Below are positions 45,401 through 58,511 of a DNA stretch of 64,000 bases, piece by piece. Under the pieces are notes generated by a model that was not told the DNA's origin, ran no database searches, and saw nothing but the letters and a program-made list of their open reading frames with translations. Origin of the DNA: Hysterium pulicare CBS 123377 (Eukaryota; Ascomycota; Dothideomycetes; Hysteriales; Hysteriaceae); NCBI GenBank assembly GCA_000467715.1, contig AJFK01000050.1, positions 62,001 to 126,000 on the forward strand, written 5' to 3'. Position 1 is the first letter of the stretch, and the number at the start of each line of letters is the position of its first letter. A program made the translations under genes and the position numbers.

Positions 45401-46173
45401 ACAGTCTGAGTATCCCATGGCGTTGGGGTATTTTGTGTGCTTCTTCCAGATTCTCGTTGTTCGTTCGCCTGAACTGTTCGGTATAACGTGCTGAGTTTTT
45501 CTGGCAAAAGTCAGTCGGGAATGATCGCTTTCTCGAGCCCATGGACTTACCAAGGTCCAGAACATTGCCCACTCTGCTGGTGTCTAAGCCTAATGTTGCA
45601 TTACAAGTTGGGCAGTGTTGTGACTGGTATTCACGGATGTATTCGAAGAAGCAAGCTTCGTGGGAGACATGCCCGCAGGATAGCTGAAGTATCCGTTCGC
45701 CGCGGAGGGTGTGCTCCAAAGGTTCTTCGCATACGGCGCATTCGCTCCCAATGAAGGTCCTCTCCCGACGGGTCCTCGTTCTCTCGATATCGAGCACGCC
45801 AGCCATACCTCTGCTGCGCGGAACGGAGGGTGCTCGGGATGATGTACTTCTCAGTGATTGTGTGGACTGGTAGGGTTTTACGTTTTCGGAGGAGAATTGG
45901 GAGCTGCGAGAAGAAGGTCGGAAGCCTGCTGTATAAGACATGAGCCGGTCAAAGCTTGGAAACAGGGACGAAGCACGCAATGGGAGCGTTACTGTGCTGG
46001 TGGGCCACCGGAGACTTGAACTCGACGATCTTGGGCTTCGTCTTGGTGGACTTCTTTCTCGTTTTGCTGCCCAAGAGGCCGAGCTCGTAGAGGTTGGACT
46101 CGATTTCGGAGCTATCGTGGGATTTGGGAGGAGGGTAACGGCCAGGAGAAGATTGATGTAATCTGTTCGACAT
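42476..46173 (-). CDS. RING-PH-vWA scaffold protein of Ste5/Far1 architecture
   Basis: Seven exons: 45993-46173, 45551-45928, 44798-45500, 44519-44748, 43755-44463, 43400-43704 and 42476-43350, giving 1,126 residues. Domains in order: a basic N-terminus, a RING-H2 finger at 124-169 (CAVC...CGHVSHEAC...CPTC), a disordered Ser/Arg linker, and a PH domain at about 420-525 (QELECYLFSEMLICVKEKKV...FHLQFQNRNQLELWRRAL). A vWA domain follows at about 605-790 (PLDIVIVIPVSSSM...GLVTFGSSGG), then a Pro/Ser-rich tail. This order is that of yeast Ste5 and Far1, pheromone-MAPK scaffolds and polarity adaptors. The vWA metal site is not intact: the usual DxSxS aspartate is Pro. All six introns are 49-64 nt and in phase. 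A scaffold role at the plasma membrane in mating, fusion or polarity signalling is inferred from architecture. Confidence 0.85.
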
Positions 46174-49100
46174 GGAAGTTCTAGGGAGAGCAGCTAAATG
46201 GGCAGGCTTTTCGTTCGCTTCAGGCTTGTTTCAGCATCGAGACCTCGTTGCGGTGATCGCTGGAGAAGGGCCGTGAGCAAGTGTGGGACCTTAGAGGAGC
46301 ACCCTGAGCAGTAGCGGAGCGGGAGAACCCAGGGGAAAGATTAATTACGGTCTAGGACTACTGGAGGCAAATAGTGCTGCGGGGACCTGTCTAGGTCGGA
46401 GGTAGTTGACATGGGAGGAGGACGACGGCGCAAGTCTGGGATTTTGGGCATAATATCTGCATTGCAGCACTACTGTAGCACTGAGTGGCAGAGGGTTGGG
46501 CTTGTGCCTGTGCGTGCGCATCTGTGCATCGGTGCATCTGTGCATCGGGGCCCTTGAAAAGGAAGAGATGGGCCCGTACCGGATTGTCTCGCAACCCTGC
46601 CGTCGAGGTGACGATCCTTGTCGAAGAAGAGCAGCCTGCCTGCGTGGCGTGTGCCTGCTGAGAGCGATGGCTGGGAGAGCAGTAGGGAGCATTAGCAGCC
46701 ATGGGCAGGGCCGTATTTGGCGAGTAAGTTACCAGCCGAGGGTGCGCGAACGCGGCCTCGCATGCGTCTAATGCACCGCATTGCCGCGCCAAATACCTTC
46801 GTGCCCCTTTTGCCGTCTACCGACGTACGCACTGAACCGAACCGCGCACAGATTCACCGGCAACGAACAGACATGCGCGAACGAACAGTCTTTTGTTCAG
46901 GGAGTCGGGACGAGTCAGAAGAGCGTTCCTAGCCAAACCCGCCCGGTCCCGCCATCGTTCACGCGAGCTACCGGCGTTCTTACGAAAGCCGCGACGCCGT
47001 CAAAGGTACGGTGACGACAGAGGGCCAACTCTCGTAGCGACCTTGGGGGGGTTTCTGGCTGCGCTTGAGCACGTTCTCCGGTTCCCCAGACGCATGCTCA
47101 GGTGCAGCAGCAGCTGGTGAAAGGCGCGTTCTTATGCCAGAGCTCCAGGCGAGTCAGGACCGGCCTCTCGACCAAACTTTGACCGGGCCGATGGCTTGGA
47201 GAGGGCATTCGCGATTCGCAGAAACCCACGGATCAAGAGCCAAAATGATGTTTAAACTTTGGCTCGCGAACTTTAGCTGGACCTGCTGGACCTGTCCGTT
47301 GGATCGTCGTTCCCTCCATGATTCGAAATCCAACGTTTGTCAATCCACACGTGGCGGCCATGAGGCTGCAACGTGTGTGAGATGATGCCATCATGCGTAG
47401 GTAGGTTCTCGCAATTGCTCGCTCTTCCCTCGCTTCGCCTCCTACAGCTTCTCTCGCCATCCCAAAAATTGGAAACAGGCTATTGTCTGGAGACTTTCAC
47501 CTACTCCGTAAGGAATAGCATCGTTCTTTTCTGCCTCTTTATAAACGTCATGGGCTTATTATCTGGACACGAGCACGCTGGCTTTGGATGTCGCGGCTGT
47601 TTTGCGGCTTTGCCAATAGAGACGCTTCGCACAGGATTTGGCGTGTGCTCCGCATGGAGAACCCAATTGTGGTAGCAAGTCCGTGCATGCGATTCAAACT
47701 TCCATCTAAGAATGTCAGCGAAATTCCTGGAAAGGGATGGATAACTATTGCCAATCGAACAGCAGGAGAAGAAGACCGCAATCTAAGAGGTTTTGTTACG
47801 ACTTAGCCGACGTCGAGTCAAAGCACCTCCTCTTCCTCTTTCCAATGCGAAAGGCAGCAAGTCTGCAATGCCCTATTTGCCAAGCCTTATCTTAGCATGT
47901 GACTTTGTCTCCTCTACAAGGGTTCACCAGCAATGGCTGCACCGTCACTTTACCCGTACATCCGCCTATAATGCAGCTGCAGACCCAAATGTCCGATATT
48001 CGCTGGTGTGCCTCTAATGCATTCCAGACACCTTCGAGAAACAGTTTTGGACCTTCGTCTCTTTTTCGCCTTATATTTCTCCATTTGGGGAAGTCTTGAC
48101 CCTGTCTTATTCCAGCCCTTTCGACCCGATGCGGTCTCCATTTTCTCCAAATCATACCAGACGTTGCGCATTCGTTTTCACATTATTGATCAATAGCAAG
48201 ACTAGGCCAGCTCGAGCCATTGTAAGTGCGCGGCCACCGTCAGGAGTCACTTCTAAAGAAGGAGTCTCTTCTAGAACTCATAGAACGAGGGATCTACAGC
48301 TCCCGTTTCGGCCCTACAAAAGGGGGCATACATACCCGAGATCCTCGACTCCACATTATGGCGCAAGGAGGAAGTCAAGCAGAAGCTGTCTTCGATGGAT
48401 GTGTCCATTCATTTCACGACTGCGGCTGTTATTCTCTCGTGGATCATTTATGGCCCGTTAATGCCTCATGGTATTTCAAGTGATAGATTCACTAATCCCT
48501 TACTTTAATTAGCTCGACCTTGCTACGTGTTGATCTAGCTGTCTTCAAACCTCGTATTTCACTTTCGACCATGTGGTACACTTCTGTTCCCCTGTTCCCA
48601 CCAACTCTTTGATTTGTATTCCTCGAACACTCAAACTGCGACAACCTCATGTGGCTGTGGTTTTTTCTATTCATTCATCGAAGTAGATGACATACACACC
48701 TGAACTGATATAAGATAACATTGTGGGAATCTCCCTGCCAAGTTCGGGTGATGTACCCTTAGATGTGGGTATCGATGTCGATCCGGGTCAACTCTAAATA
48801 TGAGATCATGTCGTGGGTAGCGATCAGTCGTCGTACTGCCCGTCGTTCATAGCCTTTTGTAGCCCGACTTTATCTACGTGGCGACCATGGTAACGTAAGC
48901 GCTCCTACTCGTTCAGTACTGAGGCTAACTTGATTTACTCGAACACATCCTCACTCTGGAGACCATATTTACCCTTTCGCAAGAAGTGCTTCATTCTCAG
49001 ATCCATCTAAGACATCTTACAGTAGGAATATGAAGGAAATCCCGACCCGCCCTGGGCAGCTATCGCATATTCAAAATACGTACATTGTATCTATCGAATG

Positions 49101-50305
49101 AGGCTCCACCTACACAGCAACATGACTCACAGAATGATCTGAACCATCTCCTCACTACACATGCTCTCCAAAATATTTGAACCCACTCGGAGTCTTGACC
49201 TGCTCATAGTGAACAGCTGACTCCGTTCTTGGGATTTTGTGCATACGCTTTTCCAATATCATGAACGAGACATCTTCAATATGTTATTACCCTCTCTTAA
49301 TGGCGGAGGCCATCCTGAATTACCAGAGAAAGCCAATATCTGTGACCGTCCAAATCTCGACTTTCCACTATGGGTTCTAAACTTCTGCCAGAGAAACCCT
49401 TCAACCCATATTCCCTCAAGCCTTGCCATCGCCATGTCAAGATTCCTTCATAGATTAGATCCACCAGTGCGTGCAGATAACCTATCGGCCAAATGACTAC
49501 TCCGGTTTGGAGCCAGAAGCTGGTGGGGTGAAAGATCTATGAGCGTTGCTGCAAGAACAATGCTTGGCAGCCATCCAAAGGTAGTACATTCTTGTCTTAA
49601 ATCATGATATTGTGAAATGATTGGGTCTAGTGTGAGTCTGCACTCCCGATTATGATTGCACGGGTTCATAGCGGTCACGAAGACATCTACAGTGAGCTAT
49701 GCTTTGCTCTGTTGGTCACTTCAGCCCCCAAAAGCATCTTACTTCCAGTGGTACTGTGGATGACATGATCAATGGCAGACGTCACACCTTAACAAGGAAC
49801 GGTAGGCACCTATACTAGAGTACGCTCCAATCGCCAACACATATCAAGAAGCTTTCACAACTTTTCGGCCCTCTACATTGCCGAAACTGCCGACATTGTC
49901 CAACATTTTGCTGGTCACAATTGCCAGAGCAGTATAATCCAGACTGTTCCCATCCAAGACGTTTGAGACCGGGGCTTCGCGCTCGCTTTAGACAAAACCA
50001 CTATTACTCGCCTCGAAAGGAGACTATAAAGGAGACCTTGGTCTAAGATAGATGCGGGCTAAAGAGATCAGTACTTACCCAGCTTGCTATGCCTTTTGCA
50101 AGAATTGGAGGTTACATAATCACGTTAGGGTGTCGGATCAACGTTTGAGCGTATCCGAAGCACGCCATCTGCACTAACGCTGATTAGAGATGCGAATGGT
50201 CTTGCATGACCAAACCACCAGAAATGGCGTCAACCATGACATTTATTTTCCCTTCTCCAGCCTTGAAGGGTGTTGGATCACATCTGGAGGTCCTACCCTA
50301 CCGCC
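46174..50305. other. 4.1-kb gene-poor region
   Basis: The part next to the scaffold gene (46174 to about 46500) is likely its promoter and 5' leader. A GTGCATC microrepeat (GTGCATCGGTGCATCTGTGCATC) lies at about 46525-46550 and gives an artefact His/Arg/Thr-rich ORF. 46800-47200 is GC-rich. ORFs of 60-130 codons through 47-49.7 kb show no motifs. The last few hundred bases lead into the acetyltransferase gene. Confidence 0.4.
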
Positions 50306-51956
50306 ATGAACATTTCCCGTAGTCTGGTCGCAGCCGCGCGACTTGCGCTTCGCATCTCTCCACAACCTACTCACAAAATTCCGCGAATATACCACTCCGC
50401 CTCGCCCCGATGGCAATCCTCTCAAGCATCAAGAAATATACACCAGCAAAGCCCATGGAAAGCCGCTATCGGCGCAGCAATAGTTCCCAAATCTCAACCC
50501 CAGGTCTACGAGTCCACAAATCCTGCTCTATCATTTCCCTGTCTCGACGCCGTAGAGTCAAGATCCGCTTCATTATCTCGCCGCTCTCTTTCCGGGCCTG
50601 AACCTTCGTATACCTCCGGCAACCACCTAAATTTCCACTCCCAGAAGCCACTACTACTAGATTGGGGCGGCATATTACCGGAATTCAATGTAGCATACGA
50701 AACATGGGGCACATTGAACAAGGATAGGAACAATGCGATTTTGCTACACACAGGGCTGTCAGCATCCAGCCATGCCCATAGCACGGAATCAAATCCACAG
50801 CCTGGATGGTGGGAGACATTCATCGGTCCCGGGAAACCACTAGACACGGACAAGTACTTCGTCATTTGTACAAATGTAATCGGTGGATGTTATGGCTCGA
50901 CTGGGCCATCCTCAATTGACCCCGCCAATGGGGAGAGATACGCCACACGATTCCCGATCTTGACCATGGAGGACATGGTGCGTGCTCAATTTCGATTGTT
51001 GGATGGACTAGGCATTGAAAAGTTATACGCTAGTGTGGGATCAAGTATGGGTGGCATGCAGAGTCTTGCAGCTGGTGTACTTTTTTCAGAGCGAGTGGGA
51101 CGGATTGTGAGTATCAGTGGGTGTGCGCGGAGTCATCCATACAGCATAGCCATGAGGCATACACAGCGTCAAGGTAGGGTCCTTCGCTTGCTTTTGTTGA
51201 CTATAACTGACAAAGTCCACAACAGTCCTTATGATGGATCCCAATTGGTCTCGAGGCTTCTACTACGGCCGAATCCCACCCCATGGCGGCATGAAACTGG
51301 CCCGAGAAATCGCCACAGTTACATACCGCAGTGGCCCGGAATGGGAACAGCGATTCGGAAGACGGCGCGCTGACCCTTCGAAACCACCCGCTTTGTGTCC
51401 GGACTTCCTCATCGAGACGTATCTTGACCATGCAGGGGAAAAGTGGTGCCTAGAGTACGACCCAAACAGTCTGCTGTATGTTTCAAAGGCCATGGATCTA
51501 TTCGATCTTGGGCAGGAACATCGCAATCGCATCAACAAAGTGCGAACGGAGAATGCCACGAAGCTTCAAGCTTTGAATGAGGGTCAACCCATTGAAGCCA
51601 ATGCGAATGGCGTAGTCTGCAACCTCACCCTTCCTGACCAACCGTACGAAGAAAGGGAGCAAGCTTCGACTCCAGCAAATGAGCCGATCCCTGCAATAGA
51701 TCCTCAAGAACCTCCCGCAGATCTCGTTGCCGGTATCAAACCTCTCACGGATATTCCGACGCTCGTCATGGGAGTTGCCAGCGATATCCTGTTCCCTGCG
51801 TGGCAGCAGCGTGAGATTGCATCGACACTTCGACGTGCTGGCAATAGAAACGTCACCCATATCGAACTGGGGGAGGAGAAGAGCCTTTTTGGGCACGATA
51901 CCTTTTTGTTGGATTTAGAGAACGTGGGAGGTAGTGTGAAGAAGTTCTTGGGATGA
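50306..51956 (+). CDS. Mitochondrial serine (or homoserine) O-acetyltransferase, CysA/MetX fold
   Basis: Exons are 50306-51173 and 51226-51956, with a 52-nt intron, giving 532 residues. The enzyme transfers acetyl from acetyl-CoA to serine or homoserine, feeding cysteine or methionine synthesis. The N-terminus is rich in Arg, Ser and Ala, like a mitochondrial presequence. The alpha/beta-hydrolase core has [32 protein letters not shown], and the nucleophile elbow VGSSMGG (Ser about 247). The acid is likely in GVASDILFP and the histidine in [10 protein letters not shown] Glu/Pro/Ala-rich insert (about 400-455) is typical of fungal members. The mitochondrial leader and GSTGPSS motif favour the fungal CysA-type serine acetyltransferase over cytosolic Met2, but the two cannot be separated with certainty by eye. 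The first ATG of the frame is used. Confidence 0.85.
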
Positions 51957-52907
51957 ACATTGACTAGGTTGCGTTACTGGGGTTCGGTTGCTTGGAATGT
52001 AGAAGTATGGAGCATGGTTCTTGCATTGCGATGGTGTTGGGAGTTGTATTAGCATGCCACGCTGGCGTCTTCGTTCGCCCTTTTCAGACGATGGGTGTAT
52101 ACTTGAATATTTTTGTTTACTGCCAGCCTACAAAGATGATTACCGCCCTTAAAGGGAATAGGAAGCTAGCATATAAAAGAAGATCTGTTTCAAAAAATCT
52201 CGAGATTAAAAAGCTTATCATGCCATATACCAAACCCCTCAACTACTCTTCAATGTCGTACTATATGTATATTGAAACATTGTTGTACATTACTTGTAAC
52301 AGCCGATCTTCTGCAGCTAAGTCGGGTGGCTATTGAACTGAAGAGCCGCTAGTGCCTGGCGTAAGCTGTGTAGAGCTGTTCTGAATTGCCCAGGTGTTCT
52401 ATTGGTGAGGTGGTCTGGCCAGGTAACTTGAATGACGAGCCAGAGGATTTGCGGGACTTCCTGAGAAAGGCGCGCAGCTTCTAAGGGGATTTTCTTTTAA
52501 TCGGAAATGCGTGATACTCGAATGTCATCTCAGAGGCTTAGCGTCTAAGGGGATTAATGTCTATAACGATTTTTGTAGTAAAGGGAACTTATGCTAGAAG
52601 TGTTGCTGCTAAGAGAAATTTGCTTGAACTAGAAATGCGTAATACTTGAATATTGTATTAGAGGCTCAGCGTCTAAGAGGATTAGTCTCTATAACGATAT
52701 TTGTAGTAAATAAAAACTATACTGAAAGTGCTCCTTCTTAGAGGCTGAACTTCCCTTGTCATAAATTTAGAATGCATGAGGCGGCGAGACGTTACCGCTG
52801 ACCTTATAAGTAACCTATTTCCTATTTATATGATTAAGCTACATTATATTTACAAAGTATTTTTCCTCGTCATAAGACAGTCAATTTCCTCCGTGTCACA
52901 AACGCCC
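51957..52907. other. Intergenic, AT-rich with tandem repeat
   Basis: Contains the acetyltransferase 3' region, the repeat at about 52480-52760, and an AT-rich stretch up to the ferrochelatase stop codon. The 114-codon plus-strand ORF at 51992-52336 has no recognisable features and is judged non-coding. Confidence 0.45.
52480..52760 (+). repeat. Tandem direct repeat, two units of about 129 bp
   Basis: Unit A starts at about 52503 and unit B at about 52632. Both begin GAAATGCGT-ATACT-GAAT, continue with AGAGGCT-AGCGTCTAAG (at about 52532 and 52661), then GTCTATAACGAT-TTTGTAGTAAA, and end with GAAGTG/GAAAGTG. Copies differ mostly at C/T and G/A positions, as repeat-induced point mutation would leave. 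The same family, inverted, lies at 35.5-35.9 kb. No coding capacity. Confidence 0.6.
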
Positions 52908-54230
<1,323 letters not shown>

Positions 54231-54571
54231 TGTGAGAGTATTACGAAAAAGATAAGTAGAACTAAGACCACATATAGAGAGGATCAAGAGTGATATCCAG
54301 CGTGAGAAGAACGACAGAGTGCGGAACGATTGGTGGTGTGAGCAAGGTGCAATGGGTATATGTGGTAGGAAGAAAAGCCGATGAGAACGACGGCGATTGA
54401 TGATGACACCGGTTGGCTACGGCAATCGGACTGGGATGCGCTGTGGGCACGTGATCTGGTGAGTTCGTGTTCCGAAATCCATCCGCGTTTGCCTGGAGCT
54501 CGAAATTTCCCCACTCGCATCGCGCCCTTTCATCATCCTACACTTGACAACCTTCACCATCGCCAATCGCA
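54231..54571. promoter_or_regulatory. Bidirectional promoter between ferrochelatase and Ku70
   Basis: 341 bp between two divergent start codons, too short to hold two independent large promoters, so shared control is likely. CT/CA-rich tracts run on both strands. I see no specific factor site. Confidence 0.45.
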
Positions 54572-57009
54572 ATGGCAGACGCGAATGAGCAGAATCGTCC
54601 TGGCGCAGACGAGGAGGAAGACGAGGAGGAGATTGACGATGCTGTGCGAATTGGCACCTTTTCCTGCCAATGCCACGGAATGTTGACTTCTCGTTAGGAC
54701 TACAAGACAGTCAAAGATGCCGTCCTCTTCGCAATCGATGTCAGCAGCTCCATGCTTCAACGACCGCCTCCTTCCGGTGATAAGAAAGCCGATAGAGACA
54801 GTGCCACTTCCGCCGCCCTGAAATGCGCATACCAATTGATGCAACAGCGCATCATATCGAATCCTAGTGACATGATGGGTATACTGTTATTCGGCACTGA
54901 AAAGTCCAATCTAGGCGAGGGAGAAGATACGCCATACCCTCATTGCTGGAAATTAGCAGACCTCGATGTGCCTTCTGCACAGGACGTCAGGACGTTAAGA
55001 GAACTGGTTGAAGATGATGGTGAAGCTGCGAAGATCCTGAGGCCCTCAAAAGAGGGGGTCAATATGTCGACTGTATTGTTTTGCGCGAATCAGGTGTTCA
55101 CGACAAAGGCACCGAACTTTTCCTCTCGACGTTTGTTTCTGGTAACGGATAATGATACTCCTGCCAATGACAAGGTTTCGAAAGACACAGCGATAACGAG
55201 AGCAAGGGATCTATACGATCTTGGTGTTATTATCGAATTATTTCCCATTGGTAGACCCGGTCATGGATTTGACCGCTCACATTTCTACGACGTAAGATCC
55301 TATCTCAACCTTCGGGGTTATGTATTAACTTCTGTAGGATCTGATCTACCCTACTTCTCCCTCCGACCTCGATAGTCCACCGGGTCTACCTACCGCCGCA
55401 AAGGTCGCATCTAGTGGCGACGGCATAAGTCTGCTCCAACAACTTCTGTCCTGCATAAACTCTAAAGCCGCTCCCCGGCGGACGCTCTTTAACCTGCCTC
55501 TCGAACTCGGACCCGATCTTCGCATTGGCGTAAAAGGCTACATTCTCATAAAACGCCAAGAAGTGGTCAAATCATGCGACATTTGGCTGAATGGTGAACA
55601 TGCGCAGATAGTGACCAAATCCACGAGCCACCTCGCGGATGATACAGCGCGGGTAGTGGAAAAGACAGAGCTGAGGAAGGCATATAAATTTGGCGGAGAT
55701 GCTATTACTTTCACGCCAGATGAGATTAAACAAATAAGAGAATGCTTCGGTGACCCTGTCATTCGAATTATTGGATTTAAGCCACTTTCTATGCTACCCA
55801 TTTGGGCAAATACGAAGAATGCAACATTCATTTACCCTTCGGAACAGGACTACGTCGGATCAACACGAGTATTTTCGGCCTTGCAACAGAAACTTCTAAA
55901 GGACCAAAAGATGGGCCTCGCATGGTTCATCGCGCGTCGCAATGCCGCTCCTGTCATTGCAGCCGTCATCCCTGGAGCCGAGAAGTTAGGAGACGATGGT
56001 GAGCAGCTCATGCCACCGGGACTGTGGTTAGTGCCACTTCCGTACGCGGACGATATAAGACAATTTCCAGAGACGAGTAATGTCACGAAAACTACGGATG
56101 AATTGACGGATGGCATGAGGAAAGTCATTCAGCAACTACAGCTGCCTAAAGGAGTCTACGATCCTGCCAAATACCCGAACCCTTCACTGCAATGGTTCTA
56201 TCGCATTCTGCAAGCTATTGCACTGCAAGAAGAACTGCCCGAAAAACCGGATGATAAGACGATTCCCAAATATAAACAGATCGATAAGGTATGTCGATTC
56301 TCTTTCTCACCACGTCTGTTTGTTGTATTTGGTTAGCGGCCTCACTTTGCTTCGTCACACTTCTTCTCTCCCCGACTCTTCGCAATTTCCCAGGCGTGGT
56401 TTGGCCAGAGATGGTCTCTTACCAGCGCAGACGCGTAGAATCTTGCAATGAGGCACTTGCTCTGGTGGCGGAGCATCACACGACTACATTCTGTCTTGCA
56501 CTTCTGCGAGCAAAACTCTGACAAGGTTCCACAACAGAAGGGTCTAACACGCAAGGCTCTACTGCTCTGATCCCCATGGAAGAAAACTGCTCGTCGCCAT
56601 CTGAACTATGATATTTTTCCTCATTACTTTACTAATACAACCGCAGCGCGCCGGTGACTTCGTAATAGAATGGGGTCAAGCTTTCGAAGAGGAATACAAA
56701 GCCCAAGTGAACAAAAAAGGCAGCTCTACCTCCATCCCCTCGAGGAAACGCGGAGCTGCCTCCTCGGCCGCAAAAGATACAAAGGAATCATTGCCAAAGC
56801 GTATCAAGACCGAATCAGGAAGTCAGAATGGGACGGCTGGTGGGATGACGGATGATGCTATGGCTGCGATAAGTGATCGGGGTAACGTCAGCAAGCAGAC
56901 GGTTGGTGATCTGAAGCTGTTCTTGGGTGCGAGGGGTCTACCTATCTCAGGGAAGAAGATGGATCTTCTGGATCGAGTGCAGACGTACCTCAGGAAGAAG
57001 GGGCTTTAA
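54572..57009 (+). CDS. KU70: Ku70, DNA end-binding subunit for non-homologous end joining
   Basis: Exons are 54572-54643, 54698-55291, 55338-56288 and 56647-57009, giving 659 residues. Ku70 pairs with Ku80 as a ring on double-strand DNA ends and recruits the end-joining machinery; it also acts at telomeres. An acidic N-terminal tail ([11 protein letters not shown]) precedes the vWA-like domain ([11 protein letters not shown]...FLVTDNDTP). The beta-barrel core includes [33 protein letters not shown] and [13 protein letters not shown]. The helical C-terminal arm leads to a basic linker and a SAP DNA-binding domain at about 610-659 ([23 protein letters not shown]). The third intron is 358 nt, far longer than the 46-54 nt of the others. 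The joined [17 protein letters not shown] is continuous with homologues, so no exon appears to be missing. Confidence 0.95.
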
Positions 57010-57725
57010 GCTTGCGGACGGATGGACGCTCATACACAGGTAGTAAATCGCAATAGGTGTGATAACTCTTTGGCTTCAGGCTTCAGGCTTCGCTTTTCCT
57101 GCGCACTGAATAACAGAAGGCTACCCAAACGACTATTCTGGCTTTCGCTGAGAGCGAGATACTCCTCTAGAATCACATTACTAAGTCGAACGTTGTACGT
57201 GACAGCGAGAGTCATCACAAGTCTAGTGCACTGCCCCGGATTCAGTAAGTTATTGCGTGTAGTGTAGTCAATTCATACCTGAAAGTTGGAAAAGGGCGTT
57301 GGTACGTAACCGAGAGTCCACTCTAATCGACTACATAGGTCTCTCAGGCGGTTTTTAGATATTTCAGAAATTAAGAGGATTTTGACGAGTGAGCATAGCA
57401 TATCCAGCCATCTCAGTCAACACAAAGAACAAGCGGAATTCATTTGATGCGTAACGCAGAGATCAAGCTAACCTTGGGAGAAGTTGGGAATAGGGCATTA
57501 GGTAGGAACGTGAAGACGGAAAGACGTATACGTTTTACCCGTGTGCGTCATACCCATGTGGTTATCGATAAGCTATCGCAAAAATGGTGAATCTCGACCC
57601 TCATCCTGGAGTTCTTTAGGTACGGATACTAGGCCCATTATTCCCAAGCGCCACATATCAAACTCATCAGACCTACTCGCAGACAGCACTTTACTCCCAT
57701 AAGTCTACCTAGATACACCACAATC
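57010..57725. other. Intergenic
   Basis: 716 bp between Ku70 and the decayed gene copy. Contains the Ku70 3' region. A few 60-80 codon ORFs with no motifs. From about 57640 to 57725 the sequence becomes CA/CT-rich, like a promoter for the following pseudogene. Confidence 0.35.
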
Positions 57726-58332
57726 ATGTCAGTCGAAACCCTAGGCTCAAAGCCCCGAACTCTCCTCGTTTCGCTCGACCACAAATCCTACTTCGATGCA
57801 ATGTACTCCAATCTCATCGACCATCTCTCCAATCACGCCACCCTCAAAAGCTCAGAAGTCCGACGCTACCTTTAGACATGTACGAGCCAACACCCCAAAA
57901 GCCATTCTCGTTACAGACAATGGACTCGCGTAACGCAAAAATCTGAAAGTCCTTCTTGCGATTATCGACTATGTCCAGAAAAGTGGGGTAGCGATCGTCA
58001 TGGGCCATTTCAGCTCTTTCACGTCCTCTCCTAAGATCGCTGGACTTTTCAAGGCGTGGAATTGACCTTGGGCTGTGGAGGAGTATCATCGTACTACAGT
58101 TGAACTAAATTCGCGGATTACTTCTCTTAATACCGCCAATCTTGAGAAGTCATATAGCCAGAAAGCAGTTTACCTTAATTATGTGAGACGCAAGGCGGCA
58201 TTGTATTTGCCGACCAGCGAATCCAGGATTGAGCCTTTAGTTGGTGGAAGAGAACCAGCTGGCGATGGAGTCGGCGCCGGTTTCCTGGGAGAAAGTTGGA
58301 AGAGGGTATTTGGGGTATTGGGGAGACGTTAA
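57726..58332 (+). pseudogene. Decayed gene for a possible ThuA/glutamine-amidotransferase-like protein
   Basis: An ATG at 57726 opens a 49-codon frame (MSVETLGSKPRTLLVSLDHK...) ending in TAG at about 57873. Downstream, one continuous protein-like reading (TPKAILVTDNGLA, then KNLKVLLAIIDYVQK, GHFSSFTSSPKIAGLFKAWN, then PWAVEEYHRTTVEL, and YSQKAVYLNYVRR) runs to a TAA at about 58330. It is interrupted by an in-frame TAA at about 57931 and a TGA at about 58063, and lies in a different frame from the first part. No intron with proper borders removes these stops. The pattern of alternating strands and helices and the GHFSSFT motif suggest a small Rossmann-like or ThuA-type domain; the family name is tentative. 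Coding-like sequence that is broken three times is best read as a recent pseudogene. Confidence 0.55.
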
Positions 58333-58511
58333 TAGTGAAGAGGGTACTGAAAAAGTCATCCTAGCAATTCGTAGAGTCTAATCAGGATACATTGGCTAAC
58401 AGAGCCCATCCGGAGGATTGGATTTCCTACAGCATAATCAGTAATTGTGCGCCTCCAAGTCTCTGGGAAAAGCAACATGACCAGGTCAATCATAAATTAA
58501 TGGGGAGAATC

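Noticed and set aside
46345-46792. Overlapping minus-strand ORFs rich in His, Arg, Thr, Ala
   Set aside because: They arise from GTGCATC and similar microrepeats and lie just upstream of a gene; low-complexity artefact.
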